Source of the DNA: Rhizorhabdus dicambivorans
Lineage (GTDB): Bacteria > Pseudomonadota > Alphaproteobacteria > Sphingomonadales > Sphingomonadaceae
Assembly (NCBI RefSeq): GCF_002355275.1
Contig: NZ_CP023449.1
Location: forward strand, 1,404,001 to 1,468,000
Reading direction: 5' to 3'
Length of the DNA: 64,000 bases
Numbering within the stretch: the first letter of the stretch is position 1; each line of letters opens with the position of its first letter. The notes under the pieces were generated by a model. It had not been told where the DNA came from. It searched no databases and saw nothing but the letters and a program-made list of their open reading frames with translations. Made by a program: the position numbers and the translations under genes. Shown one piece after another: positions 35,117 to 45,448 of the stretch.

Positions 35117-35980
35117 ATGTCGCACCATGCCGCCTTCATCGGGTTCGGAGAAGCGGGCCGGGCCTTCGCCTGGTCCGGCGCGCGCGCCTTCGACCGCAAG
35201 ACCGACGAACCAGCTTCGCGCGGGGAGATGCTGGCCGCCTATGCTCTGGCGAGCGTGGACGGTGCGGAAAGCGCCGCCGCCGCGCTGGCGGGCGCACAGA
35301 CCATATTGTGCCTGGTCACAGCGGACCAGGCGCTGGCCGCCGCCCGCGATTATGCGCGCTTCCTCCAGCCCGGCGCGCTGTGGCTCGACATGAACAGCGT
35401 GGCACCCGAGACCAAGCGCGCCGCCGCCCAGGCCATCGAGGCGGCGGACGGGCGCTATGTCGATGTCGCGGTGCTGGCGCCGGTGCACCCCGCACGGCGC
35501 GCCGTGCCGCTGCTCGCCAGCGGCCCGCATGCCGATGCCGCGCTCGCCCTGCTGGGCGGCTTCGGCTTCACCGACGCACGCCGGATCGAGGGCGATATCG
35601 GCGCCGCTTCCGCCGTGAAGATGATCCGATCGGTGATGGTGAAGGGGATCGAAGCGCTGACCGCCGAATGCGTGATCGCAGCCGAGGCCGCCGGCGTGCG
35701 CAACGAGGTGCTCGCCTCGCTCGACGCCAGCGAAAAGGCGCGGGGCTGGGCCGATCGCGCCGACTATAATCTGGAGCGCATGCTGGCCCATGGCCTGCGC
35801 CGCGCCGCCGAGATGGAGGAGGTCGTCAAGACCCTTGACGCGCTTGGCACTGGCAGCGCCATGTCGCGTGGCACGGTCGAGCGCCAGCGCGCGCTGGGTT
35901 GCCTCGGCATCGCCGCGCCCAAGGGGCTCGCGGCCAAGCTCGCCGTGCTCCTTTCTCCCAAGCAGGAGAAGGCCGCGTGA
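35117..35980 (+). CDS. 6-phosphogluconate dehydrogenase-like NAD(P)-binding protein (DUF1932)
   Basis: A 287-residue protein with an N-terminal Rossmann fold (FIGFGEAGRAFA), a LCLVTADQALAAAR segment, LWLDMNSVAPETKR, and a C-terminal helical domain of the DUF1932 type with KMIRSVMVKGIEALTAE. Such beta-hydroxyacid dehydrogenase relatives occur beside lig genes in other sphingomonads, but no function is proven. It precedes ligJ with a four-base overlap (GTGA) and therefore is translated with the ring-cleavage genes. It might act on a hydroxy-acid intermediate or side product. Confidence 0.85.
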   Translation: MSHHAAFIGFGEAGRAFAWSGARAFDRKTDEPASRGEMLAAYALASVDGAESAAAALAGAQTILCLVTADQALAAARDYARFLQPGALWLDMNSVAPETKRAAAQAIEAADGRYVDVAVLAPVHPARRAVPLLASGPHADAALALLGGFGFTDARRIEGDIGAASAVKMIRSVMVKGIEALTAECVIAAEAAGVRNEVLASLDASEKARGWADRADYNLERMLAHGLRRAAEMEEVVKTLDALGTGSAMSRGTVERQRALGCLGIAAPKGLAAKLAVLLSPKQEKAA

Positions 35981-36998
35981 GCCTGATCATCGATTGTCAT
36001 GGTCACTACACCGTCCTGCCCAAGGGGCATGACGCCTGGCGCGAGGCGCAGAAGGCCGCGTTCGAGGCCGGTACCACGCCCCCGTCCTATCCCGAGATCA
36101 GCGATGCCGAGATCCGCGAAACGATCGAGGCGAACCAGCTCCGCCTGATCCAGGAGCGTGGCGCCGATCTCACCATCTTCTCCCCGCGCGCCTCGGCGAT
36201 GGCGCCGCATGTCGGCGACGAGAGCGTGGCTAAAGAGTGGGCGGTCCGCTGCAACGACCTGATCGCGCGCGTGGTGGGCCTGTTTCCCGGGACCTTCGCC
36301 GGGGTCTGCATGCTGCCGCAAAGCCCCAAGGCCGATATGTCCGCCTCGATCGCCGAGCTGGATCGCTGCGTGAACCAGCTCGGCTTCATCGGCTGCAACC
36401 TGAATCCCGATCCGGGCGGTGGCCATTTCCAGCATCCGCCGCTGACCGACCGATACTGGTATCCCTTCTACGCGAAGATGGTCGAGCTGGACGTTCCGGC
36501 GATGATCCACGTCTCGGGGAGCTGCAACCCGGCGATGCACGCGACCGGGGGCTATTATATTGCCGCCGACACGATCGCCTTCATGCAGTTGCTGGAAGGC
36601 GACCTGTTCGCCGACTTCCCCACCCTGCGCTTCATCATCCCGCATGGCGGCGGGGCGGTGCCCTATCATTGGGGCCGCTATCGGGGCCTCGCCGACATGC
36701 TGAAGAAGCCGGCGCTCGACGCCCATCTGATGAACAACATCTTCTTCGACACCTGCGTCTACCACCAGCCGGGGATCGATCTGCTGGCCGATGTGATCGA
36801 CAACGAGAACATATTGTTCGGTTCGGAGATGGTCGGCGCGGTGCGCGGCATCGATCCGACCACCGGCTTTTATTTCGACGACACCAAGCGCTATGTCGAC
36901 GCGCTGGAAATCAGCGACGAAGAGCGTCACGCGATCTTCGAGGGCAATGCCCGCCGCGTCTTCCCCCGCCTCGACGCGCTGCTGAAGGCGCGCGGCCT

Positions 36999-37002
<4 letters not shown>
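35977..37002 (+). CDS. ligJ: 4-oxalomesaconate hydratase LigJ
   Basis: A 341-residue amidohydrolase-fold lyase that hydrates 4-oxalomesaconate to 4-carboxy-4-hydroxy-2-oxoadipate. Motifs: IIDCHGHYTVLP at the N-terminus (metal HxH), NLNPDPGGGHFQHPPLTDRYWYPFY, MIHVSG, IPHGGGAVPYHWGR and ILFGSEMVGAV. The start is GTG 35977 overlapping the preceding stop; the frame extends upstream to 35899 but without matching family sequence. The stop overlaps the ligA start. Its paralogue at 49345 shares the same motifs. Confidence 0.93.
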
Positions 37003-38269
<1,267 letters not shown>

Positions 38270-38274
38270 AACCC

Positions 38275-39216
38275 ATGAAAATCGCCCTAGCCGGAGGCGG
38301 CGCCTTCGGAGAAAAGCATCTCGACGCGCTCAAACAGATCGACGGTGTCGAGATCGTCTCGGTCATCGGCCGTCGTCTCGAGCCAAGCCAGGCGCTCGCC
38401 GCCAAATATGGCGTGGCCCATGCCACCACCGAACTGGCCGAAGCACTGGCGCTGCCCGGGCTCGACGCGGTGATCCTCGCCACGCCGACCCAGCTCCATG
38501 CCGCCCAAGCGATCCAGTGCCTGGAAGCAGGCAAGCACGTCCAGGTGGAGATCCCGCTTTGCGACAGCCTGGCCGACGGCGAGGCGGTGCTGAAGAAGCA
38601 GCAGGAGACCGGCCTCGTCGCGATGGTGGGCCACACCCGCCGCTTCAACCCGAGCCACCAGTTCCTTCATGACAAGATCGTCGCGGGCGAGGCGACCATC
38701 CAGCAGATGGACGTCCAGACCTATTTCTTCCGCCGCAAGAACATGAATGCCAAGGGCGAACCGCGCAGCTGGACCGATCACCTCCTCTGGCACCATGCAG
38801 CCCATACCGTCGATCTGTTCGCCTATCAGGCCGGGCCGATCGTCCAGTCCAACATCCTGCAGGGGCCGATCCATCCCGAACTCGGCATCGCGATGGACAT
38901 GTCGATCCAGCTGAAAGCCGAGAGCGGCGCGATCTGCACCCTGTCGCTCAGCTTCAATAATGACGGGCCGCTCGGCACCTGCTTCCGCTATATCTGCGAC
39001 AACGGCACGTGGATTGCGCGCTATGACGATCTGGTCACCGGCAAGGAAGAGCCGGTCGATCTTTCAGGTGTCGCAGTCTCCTCGAACGGCATCGAACTGC
39101 AGGACCGCGAGTTCGTGGCGGCGATCCGCGAAGGCCGGGAGCCCAACGCCTCGGTCGCGCAGGTCATGCCCTGCTACCGCGTGCTCGACGCACTGGAGCG
39201 GCAGCCGGGAACCTGA
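38275..39216 (+). CDS. ligC: 4-carboxy-2-hydroxymuconate-6-semialdehyde dehydrogenase LigC
   Basis: A 313-residue Gfo/Idh/MocA-type dehydrogenase that oxidises the ring-cleavage product (as hemiacetal) to 2-pyrone-4,6-dicarboxylate, the LigI substrate. The cofactor motif is ALAGGGAFGEKH; VILATPTQLHAAQA and GKHVQVEIPLCDS are typical, as is VGHTRRFNPSHQF. ATG 38275 lies six bases after the ligB stop. It closes the plus-strand lig operon; no clear terminator follows, and the TetR gene converges 42 bases on. Confidence 0.94.
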   Translation: MKIALAGGGAFGEKHLDALKQIDGVEIVSVIGRRLEPSQALAAKYGVAHATTELAEALALPGLDAVILATPTQLHAAQAIQCLEAGKHVQVEIPLCDSLADGEAVLKKQQETGLVAMVGHTRRFNPSHQFLHDKIVAGEATIQQMDVQTYFFRRKNMNAKGEPRSWTDHLLWHHAAHTVDLFAYQAGPIVQSNILQGPIHPELGIAMDMSIQLKAESGAICTLSLSFNNDGPLGTCFRYICDNGTWIARYDDLVTGKEEPVDLSGVAVSSNGIELQDREFVAAIREGREPNASVAQVMPCYRVLDALERQPGT

Positions 39217-39258
39217 TTTCTCGATAGGCAGATTCCCCGAGGTTGCCGTGCCCGCATG

Positions 39259-39900
39259 TCATGGGTTCAAAGGAGGAAGCGGCCGCCGGCACAGTTCGAC
39301 TGCTTCGTCATTCCCGATACCCAATGCTTTCAACAGGAGGATCCCTATGGATTCCGCATAATCTATGCGCTGCGGAGCGGCGAGCGTCGCACGCAATGCT
39401 GAGCGCACCGTTCCGACCACCATGTCGGTAGCGGCGCTGAGACTGAGATAATCGAAGCGATTGAGCCGACGACCCATTTCGAGATCGGGGCGGGGATAGG
39501 CCAGAAGATCCGCATTCACCGTGAGGGAGTCGACGGATAGGGCGTAGATCAGCCAGCCCCAAGCCGGCTTCTCCGCCGCTTCCCGCAAGACAAGCCTGGC
39601 CTCGGCAACCAGGCGCTCCGCAGGGTCTGCCAATTTGGCGCAGGCGGTTTGAATGGCTTGAAAAGGATCTCGACCAGTGCTGTCCCACAAGTCGTCCAGC
39701 AATGCCTGTCGCGTCTTGTAATAATTATAGAATGTGCCGCGCGCGACGCCGGCAGCGGCGATAAAATCATCGATGGTGGCCCGCTGCTCGCCAAGTTCCG
39801 CGATGACGCGCGCGGCAGCTTGCCGTAGCTTTTCGCGGGTTTTTTCCCGCCGCGCGATTCCGATTTCCCTTCGACGGCTGTTATCTGCTGCTGCTATCAT
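39259..39900 (-). CDS. TetR family regulator, upstream of the LinD-like operon
   Basis: About 213 residues. The N-terminal HTH is clear: KTREKLRQAAARVIAELGEQRATIDDFIAAAGVARGTFYNYYKTRQALLDDLW. The C-terminal ligand domain is helical and unassigned. I chose ATG 39900 with GAGG in front; ATG 39960 would add 20 residues. It diverges from the linalool dehydratase/isomerase-like operon with a 320-base promoter region and is the likely regulator of that operon, perhaps responding to the terpenol or its acid. Confidence 0.87.
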   Translation of the reverse strand: MIAAADNSRRREIGIARREKTREKLRQAAARVIAELGEQRATIDDFIAAAGVARGTFYNYYKTRQALLDDLWDSTGRDPFQAIQTACAKLADPAERLVAEARLVLREAAEKPAWGWLIYALSVDSLTVNADLLAYPRPDLEMGRRLNRFDYLSLSAATDMVVGTVRSALRATLAAPQRIDYAESIGILLLKALGIGNDEAVELCRRPLPPLNP

Positions 39901-40223
39901 TCGAACCTCAATCTCGTGCCATCTCAGATCCAATATCAGCACGCGGCTATAATGTATCATCTACATCCATGTTGACATTTTCCGTGCAACACGGGTGCGG
40001 GCTGACGCTACGTATGAATGATTTACCGTGCAAAACGATGCCGGCGGCGCGGTAACCGCGCCAAGGCGAAAAATTATACTCAAATAAACCAAAATGACAA
40101 AAATAGTTCAATTCGATATTGACATTTCCGGGCTGCCTTGGGATTAAAATGCCAGGCGGCGCAGCCGGGAGACCGAGGCCAGGGTTGCGACTGGCTGAAC
40201 GCCAGCAAGGAGGGGATTCAGCT
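39901..40223. promoter_or_regulatory. Divergent promoter region with repeated CCGTGCAA boxes
   Basis: CCGTGCAA occurs at 39982-39989 and 40026-40033, 44 bases apart, in similar contexts (TTTTCCGTGCAA and TTTACCGTGCAA). The first is part of CCGTGCAACACGG, an inverted repeat. Two TTGACA hexamers lie at 39972 and 40123. The repeats are candidate sites for the adjacent TetR protein. An ATG at 40149 is in frame with the downstream gene but has no ribosome binding site. Confidence 0.5.
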
Positions 40224-41810
40224 TTGGAACTAAAGCCTCTCTCGCAAGATGTGGACGCTATCCGCGCCAGAAGCGAGGCGCCGTCACTGGATGTCGTTCA
40301 GGCGGGCAGCCTGCGTCGCATTCTCGAACTGTCCGAGCGGCTGCCGGACGATTGGTCGGGCATGCTCGGGCCAACGACACTCCAGGAAGATTTCGGCGCT
40401 CTACGCTTCCAGCTCGCTTATATGGCCTATGTGCTTGCATTGACTCATGCCCATCGGCTTCCGGCTGCGCCGGTCGTTTTCCAGAAACCCTTCGACAATT
40501 TTATCCAGAAGATTCTTTCGCCCGACGTTTGGACCTATTGGCACTATGTCAGTACCGGACGGGGACCATTCAATAAGTCGCTCGGAGAATTGCCGGCACA
40601 ATGGAATCCGGTCGAAGTCGATAATATAATGTACAGTGCCTATGTGCAGTCCATGGCGCTGATGTATCACTATCTTTTCCGTGATCCAAAATATGCTCGA
40701 CCCGGTGCGCTCAGCTTTTCGATAAAACCTTTGTTCTGGGGAGAGGGTGGGAAATTATTCTTATATGACGAAACATCTCTGAATGATCACATTTACTGGA
40801 ATATGGTAGAGCGCGGTTATCTTGGTATCGCCTGTGAGCCGAATTGTATCTTCCAGGTCTGCAATCAGATTCCCATCATCGGCTTTCGGTTCCACGATCT
40901 CGTCTATGGTGGAAACCTGGCCCGCGAGGTGACCGATGGCTATCTGGCGGCCTGGTCCGAATTCGGCATCCTAAATGAAATGGGTCATTACAATATGATG
41001 ATCCAGGAACGCGAGCGTACCCTGATCACGCCTGACCAGGCTCCCTGGGCCGACTTCTGGATGGCCGCGCTCATGCATGCCTGGAATCCTGATTTCGTCC
41101 GGGAGCATTATCCCAAACAGATGGCCGCATGGCGCATGGATGGTCCGGACGGTACCCTTACCATTCGCCCTGTCAGGTCGATCGCACCCAATCGCCCCGA
41201 ATTGATTTCGGCACGCGATTTCGGTTGGGCGGCCGTCTGTGCCTCGGAAGTGGGCGATGAGGAAACCCTAGCCCGCATGCTCCGCTATGCGGACAGCATG
41301 CTTCAGCCGACATGGGAAAGGGGTAGCTATTATTACCCGCGGCAGGATGAGCCGGTGAACGCCAGCGGTATGCCGATAACGATGGACCCGCATACCGGCA
41401 ACGTGCTGCTCGCCTATGCGCGCCTCAATGTCCCGGGCGGCCTGGCCAAGCTCTACGATGGCGTATGGAACGATGAGCATTTTGCCGAGCCGGCGGTGGT
41501 CGGAATGTCCTCTGGTATCGATGTACGTCAAGCTTGGTTCGATAATGCCACCGGTATGCTCAGCCTTGCCTTTGCTCCCCGAGATCAACGCGCTCTGGCT
41601 GCGGAATTCGAGATCGGCAGGTTCTGGGGACGGGGCACATGGACCATCCTTCTCGATGACGTGGCGGTCGCCTCCGGCGATCCCGGTACCGTGCTCTCCA
41701 GCACAGGCGGCATCGCGGTGCGGCGCGAAGACGAAAGGCTGGTGATCGCGCTTCCGCTGAACGGACTGACCTCGGTTCTCGTGGTGTGGGATCGATCAGA
41801 TGCCAGGTAG
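40224..41810 (+). CDS. Linalool dehydratase/isomerase-like protein
   Basis: About 528 residues from TTG 40224 behind AAGGAGG at ten bases. The sequence follows the Ldi fold: NPVEVDNIMYSAYVQSMALMYHYL, then GIACEPNCIFQVCNQ with Cys204 and Cys213 spaced nine residues apart, as for the active-site cysteines of Castellaniella linalool dehydratase/isomerase (170 and 179). That enzyme interconverts linalool, geraniol and myrcene. Two differences stand out: no signal peptide, and about 130-150 extra C-terminal residues forming a likely beta domain (GRFWGRGTWTILLDD, VVWDRSDA). The downstream alcohol dehydrogenase, ligase and aldehyde dehydrogenase fit onward oxidation of geraniol. The true substrate may be another tertiary alcohol. 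Confidence 0.82.
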   Translation: MELKPLSQDVDAIRARSEAPSLDVVQAGSLRRILELSERLPDDWSGMLGPTTLQEDFGALRFQLAYMAYVLALTHAHRLPAAPVVFQKPFDNFIQKILSPDVWTYWHYVSTGRGPFNKSLGELPAQWNPVEVDNIMYSAYVQSMALMYHYLFRDPKYARPGALSFSIKPLFWGEGGKLFLYDETSLNDHIYWNMVERGYLGIACEPNCIFQVCNQIPIIGFRFHDLVYGGNLAREVTDGYLAAWSEFGILNEMGHYNMMIQERERTLITPDQAPWADFWMAALMHAWNPDFVREHYPKQMAAWRMDGPDGTLTIRPVRSIAPNRPELISARDFGWAAVCASEVGDEETLARMLRYADSMLQPTWERGSYYYPRQDEPVNASGMPITMDPHTGNVLLAYARLNVPGGLAKLYDGVWNDEHFAEPAVVGMSSGIDVRQAWFDNATGMLSLAFAPRDQRALAAEFEIGRFWGRGTWTILLDDVAVASGDPGTVLSSTGGIAVRREDERLVIALPLNGLTSVLVVWDRSDAR

Positions 41811-42327
41811 CTGTCCGCGCCTCGCATCGACCTCGGAGATCGGGGGAGATTTCGCGCTGATCGACCATTACGGCAGGCCGGTTACCAAGGCGGACTATGC
41901 CGGACGCTATATGCTGTTGTTCTTCGGCTTCACCCATTGCCGCGTCGTTTGTCCGCGGGCATTGGGCAGGATCTCGGAAGCGCTCGATCTGCTGGGCACG
42001 TCGGCCTGTCTGATCCAGCCGCTATATGTGTCCGTTGATCCGGCGCGCGACACGCCTGCCGTCATGAAGGCTTTTCTCTGCGAGCGATTTCCCAGGTTTG
42101 TCGGCCTGACCGGCACCGAGGAAGCCACCACCGCGGCCAAGTCCGCCTTTCGGGTGTTCGCCCAGAGGCGAGACGATGCTGACGACGCCGACGGCTATGC
42201 CATGCCCCACACGGCCCTGACGTATCTCCTGGACCCGGACGGTGCATTCGTGACGCATTTTCCCGACACGATCGACGCCCCGGGTCTCGCGGCGCGCCTC
42301 CGCGATATCCTGGATATGAGCCGATGA
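41800..42327 (+). CDS. SCO1/SenC family thioredoxin-like protein without signal peptide
   Basis: A 175-residue protein of the SCO family: FALIDHYGRPVTKADYAGRYMLLFFGFTHCRVVCPRAL with the CxxxC pair, VSVDPARDTP, and the distal His in MPHTALTYLLDPDG. SCO proteins are normally membrane-anchored copper or thiol chaperones for cytochrome oxidase. Here no signal or membrane segment is seen, so the protein appears cytoplasmic. It overlaps the Ldi-like gene by 11 bases. A role in keeping the cysteine pair of the Ldi-like enzyme reduced, or supplying a metal, is possible but only inferred from adjacency. Confidence 0.85.
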   Translation: MPGSCPRLASTSEIGGDFALIDHYGRPVTKADYAGRYMLLFFGFTHCRVVCPRALGRISEALDLLGTSACLIQPLYVSVDPARDTPAVMKAFLCERFPRFVGLTGTEEATTAAKSAFRVFAQRRDDADDADGYAMPHTALTYLLDPDGAFVTHFPDTIDAPGLAARLRDILDMSR

Positions 42328-42761
42328 CGGAGATAGTTCTCGGCGCGCAACGGATAAGCTCACGCATGCCGTTGGCAGCGTCGGCCGCGATCGCGATGAT
42401 CCTGCTCGACAGCAGCCGACTGTCGCCAACGATCCTGGCCGATATCTGCGGAGGGTCACGTTTTCCCAGCTCCGATCGCCTGCTGTTTCAGCTGATATTG
42501 CTGGCGCCCGGGCCAATGTCCTTGTTGGGGATGGCTGCGTTGACATTCCCATTGGCAGCCCGTCCGCTGTGGCAAGGAAGCCTCGCTTTCGCGGCCGCCA
42601 TGATGTTGTCGCTACCGCTGACGATTCTTTGCTGCCGCGCGGCTACGGCAATCGCGGTGCCGGCCGCGCTCCATTCGTCTGCGATCGCTCATCTCTGCAG
42701 CGCCTTCCTGGGAGCCTGGCTCGTTCGGATCACATTCTCAGCACCAGTAGGGAAGTGCTAA
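42324..42761 (+). CDS. Small membrane protein of unknown function
   Basis: A 145-residue hydrophobic protein with about four membrane segments (residues roughly 15-30, 53-77, 83-105 and 120-138). It overlaps the SCO-like gene by four bases (ATGA) and is followed directly by the alcohol dehydrogenase (TAAATG), so it belongs to the operon. I recognise no family. It contains several Cys (ICGG, LCCRA, LCSAF). It could aid uptake of a hydrophobic substrate or partner the SCO-like protein. Confidence 0.75.
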   Translation: MTEIVLGAQRISSRMPLAASAAIAMILLDSSRLSPTILADICGGSRFPSSDRLLFQLILLAPGPMSLLGMAALTFPLAARPLWQGSLAFAAAMMLSLPLTILCCRAATAIAVPAALHSSAIAHLCSAFLGAWLVRITFSAPVGKC

Positions 42762-43877
42762 ATGGCCACGATGAATGCTGCGGTCGTGCGGGAAAAAGGT
42801 GGCGCGTTCGCTATCGAGAAAGTGGTTCTGGAAGAACCACGCGACAACGAGGTCCTGGTTCGTATCGCCGGCGTGGGTCTCTGCCACACCGATCTGGTGG
42901 TGCGCGATCAATTCTTTCCCACGCCGTTGCCGGCGATATTAGGGCATGAGGGCGCTGGTATAGTCGAGCGGGTCGGGCGGGGGGTCACCAAGGTGGCGCC
43001 GGGCGATCATGTTGTACTCAGCTATGCGAGCTGCGGTGCCTGCGCGAATTGTCAGCGTGGTCTCAAGGGCTATTGTCCTGATCTATATGCCTACAATTTC
43101 AGTGGTGCGCGCCCGGATGGATCGAGTTCCTGCCGAGATCACCGCGGTGATTGTCTCAGCAGCTTTTTCTTCGCTCAGTCGTCATTCGCGGATTATGCGC
43201 TGGCGACCGAGCAGAACGTAGTCAAGATACGATCGGACGTCCCGATCGAGCTGATGGGACCATTGGGCTGCGGTATTCAGACGGGCGCCGGCGCCGTGAT
43301 CAATGCGCTGCGGCCCGGTGCTGGCACAAGCATCGCCATCTTCGGCGCAGGCTCGGTTGGACTCGCGGCGGTGATGGCGGCGAAGCTCGTGGGTTGCACG
43401 ACAATCATTGCGGTAGACATCAACGCGAAGCGCTTGGCGCTGGCCGAGACGCTGGGGGCGACCATGGTGATCTCTCCAACCGACGCGGATTGCGTGGCCG
43501 CGATCAGGGAAGCGACTGCCGGCGAGGGCGTACAATTCTCATTGGAGTGTACCGGGATACCCGCCGTTGTCCGCCAAGCGGTCGATTGCCTGCGACTGAC
43601 CGGAACCTGCGGCATATTGGGGGTCGCGCCTCTCGGCACCGAGGTCGCCCTTGATCTCAATGGATTGTTGTTCGGGCGAACCGTGCGGGGAATCATTGAG
43701 GGAGACAGCATTCCCGACATCTTCATCCCTCAGCTTGTGGACTTGTGGATGCAGGGCCGCTTCCCCTTCGATCGGTTGATACAGACCTTTTCCCTGGCAG
43801 ATATCGAGAGTGCTGTCCGTGCATCGGAGCGCGGCGAGGTGCTCAAACCGGTTCTGCTTCCCTATCGCGCGAACTGA
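42762..43877 (+). CDS. Zinc-dependent allylic/aryl alcohol dehydrogenase (GeoA-like)
   Basis: A 371-residue class III-type MDR alcohol dehydrogenase. Catalytic zinc residues: CHTD and GHEGAG; structural zinc cysteines: CGACANCQRGLKGYC; cofactor site: IFGAGSVGLAAVMAAK with Asp at the strand end (VDINAKR) for NAD. It resembles benzyl alcohol and geraniol dehydrogenases. In Castellaniella the geraniol dehydrogenase GeoA acts directly after Ldi, and the order here (Ldi-like, ADH, ligase, aldehyde dehydrogenase) supports the same step, alcohol to aldehyde. A close paralogue is at 63048. Confidence 0.9.
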   Translation: MATMNAAVVREKGGAFAIEKVVLEEPRDNEVLVRIAGVGLCHTDLVVRDQFFPTPLPAILGHEGAGIVERVGRGVTKVAPGDHVVLSYASCGACANCQRGLKGYCPDLYAYNFSGARPDGSSSCRDHRGDCLSSFFFAQSSFADYALATEQNVVKIRSDVPIELMGPLGCGIQTGAGAVINALRPGAGTSIAIFGAGSVGLAAVMAAKLVGCTTIIAVDINAKRLALAETLGATMVISPTDADCVAAIREATAGEGVQFSLECTGIPAVVRQAVDCLRLTGTCGILGVAPLGTEVALDLNGLLFGRTVRGIIEGDSIPDIFIPQLVDLWMQGRFPFDRLIQTFSLADIESAVRASERGEVLKPVLLPYRAN

Positions 43878-43887
43878 GGGCTTCAAG

Positions 43888-45438
43888 ATGCAGCCCGTCA
43901 TCGCCGGCCTGACCGATCACGCCGCTAAGCTGTTCGGCGACCGGATGGCTATCACGATGGAAGATGGCGTCCGTTTCAGCTTCTCCGAGATTGACCGCCT
44001 GGCCGGTCAGGTAGCGGCCGGGCTGATTGGTGCGGGCATCGATCCGGGGGATAGGGTGATCCTGCATCTTCCTAATTGCTGGGAATGGATCGCCGCCTAT
44101 CACGGCATCGTGCGGGCGGGTGCGGTCGTCGTGCCGGTGAACATCATGCTGACGCTTGAAGAGCTGAATTACATTCTATCCGATTCGGGGGCGAGCGCAG
44201 TGGTTATGCCGACACAGCGTTGTGCTTCGGTCCTGGCAACAAGCCCAGCGGTTGTGGTGATTGGTGTCGGCGGCGAGGGTGGCTCGATCCGTTTCGAAGA
44301 ACTGCTCGATAAGGGTGTTGCGTCACCGTCGCTTCGTTCCGGGGAGGAGCTGGCTGCGATAGCCTATACTTCGGGAACCAGCGGCCGCCCCAAAGGCGTC
44401 ATGTTGAGCAATCGCAATATCTTCACGAGTCTCGCCTGGACCGCCGTGATCCACGATCGCGGCCCGGACGATGTCATTCTCTCGGCACTCCCTTTTTCCC
44501 ATGTCTACGGCAATGCCGTGATGAATTCCATATTTCTGGCGGGCAGTCGTCTCGTGGCGCCTGCGCGATTCGACGCAGGCGAGACCCTGCGGATCATCGC
44601 CGCGGAGCAAGTCACTCTGCTCGAAGGCGTGCCAACGATGTTTTATCAGATTCTGCGGCATCCGGCGCTCGACGGCGCCGATCTCTCGAGCCTGACGCGC
44701 TGCACGGTGGGTGGCCAGACGATGGCGAAAGAGGTCATGGAAGAGGTCGCTCAGCGATTGGGCTGTCGCCTCCTGGAGCTTTGGGGAATGACGGAACTGG
44801 CGGGTCCGGCCGTCTCGCACCATCCCTGCTGGCCGGAGGTGCACGGGTCGATCGGTCGTCCCTTTCCAGGCGTCGAAATCAAGATTGCGGATCCGTGCGG
44901 TGCCGATCACGATGTGCCAAGCGATAGTCCCGGTGAGCTCATGATACGAGGGCCCCTGGTGATGAAAGGCTACTGGGGTAATCCCGCCGCGACCTCCGCT
45001 GCGATCGATGAGGATGGCTGGCTCGCGACGGGCGATATAGCTCGCCAGGATGAGAAGGGCCATTTTTACATCATCGATCGCAAGAACGACATGATCATCA
45101 CTGCGGGTTACAACGTCTATCCTGGTGAGCTGGAACGCGTGATCGGCTCTCATCCACAGGTGGCGATGGTCGCGGTGGGTTCGCTTCTTGATCCCGAAAA
45201 AGGAGAGCTGGCCAAGGCTTATGTCGTCTTGCGCGGCGGCTCGTCGCTCGATGAAGCGGCGTTGATCGACCATTGCCGGAGATATCTCGCTCCCTACAAA
45301 GTGCCTCGCTCCGTCGCCTTCGTGCCGGACCTCCCAACCACCAGCACTGGCAAGATCATGCGTCGCGCGCTGCGCGATCTCGAACCGACTCTCGTAGCCT
45401 CAACCCCGCCTGCTCGATTGCCGGCTGGAATCGCTTGA
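43888..45438 (+). CDS. AMP-forming acyl-CoA ligase
   Basis: A 516-residue ANL-superfamily enzyme starting at ATG 43888 behind GAGGG. The AMP-binding signature is IAYTSGTSGRPKGVMLSNRN; LLELWGMTELAG, GWLATGDIARQDEKGHFYIIDRKNDMII and PTTSTGKIMRRALRDL with the C-terminal catalytic Lys follow. Such enzymes activate a carboxylic acid with ATP and CoA. In this operon it probably forms the CoA thioester of the acid produced by the aldehyde dehydrogenase, for instance geranoyl-CoA. Specificity cannot be read from the sequence. Confidence 0.9.
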   Translation: MQPVIAGLTDHAAKLFGDRMAITMEDGVRFSFSEIDRLAGQVAAGLIGAGIDPGDRVILHLPNCWEWIAAYHGIVRAGAVVVPVNIMLTLEELNYILSDSGASAVVMPTQRCASVLATSPAVVVIGVGGEGGSIRFEELLDKGVASPSLRSGEELAAIAYTSGTSGRPKGVMLSNRNIFTSLAWTAVIHDRGPDDVILSALPFSHVYGNAVMNSIFLAGSRLVAPARFDAGETLRIIAAEQVTLLEGVPTMFYQILRHPALDGADLSSLTRCTVGGQTMAKEVMEEVAQRLGCRLLELWGMTELAGPAVSHHPCWPEVHGSIGRPFPGVEIKIADPCGADHDVPSDSPGELMIRGPLVMKGYWGNPAATSAAIDEDGWLATGDIARQDEKGHFYIIDRKNDMIITAGYNVYPGELERVIGSHPQVAMVAVGSLLDPEKGELAKAYVVLRGGSSLDEAALIDHCRRYLAPYKVPRSVAFVPDLPTTSTGKIMRRALRDLEPTLVASTPPARLPAGIA

Positions 45439-45448
45439 AGGACAAATC

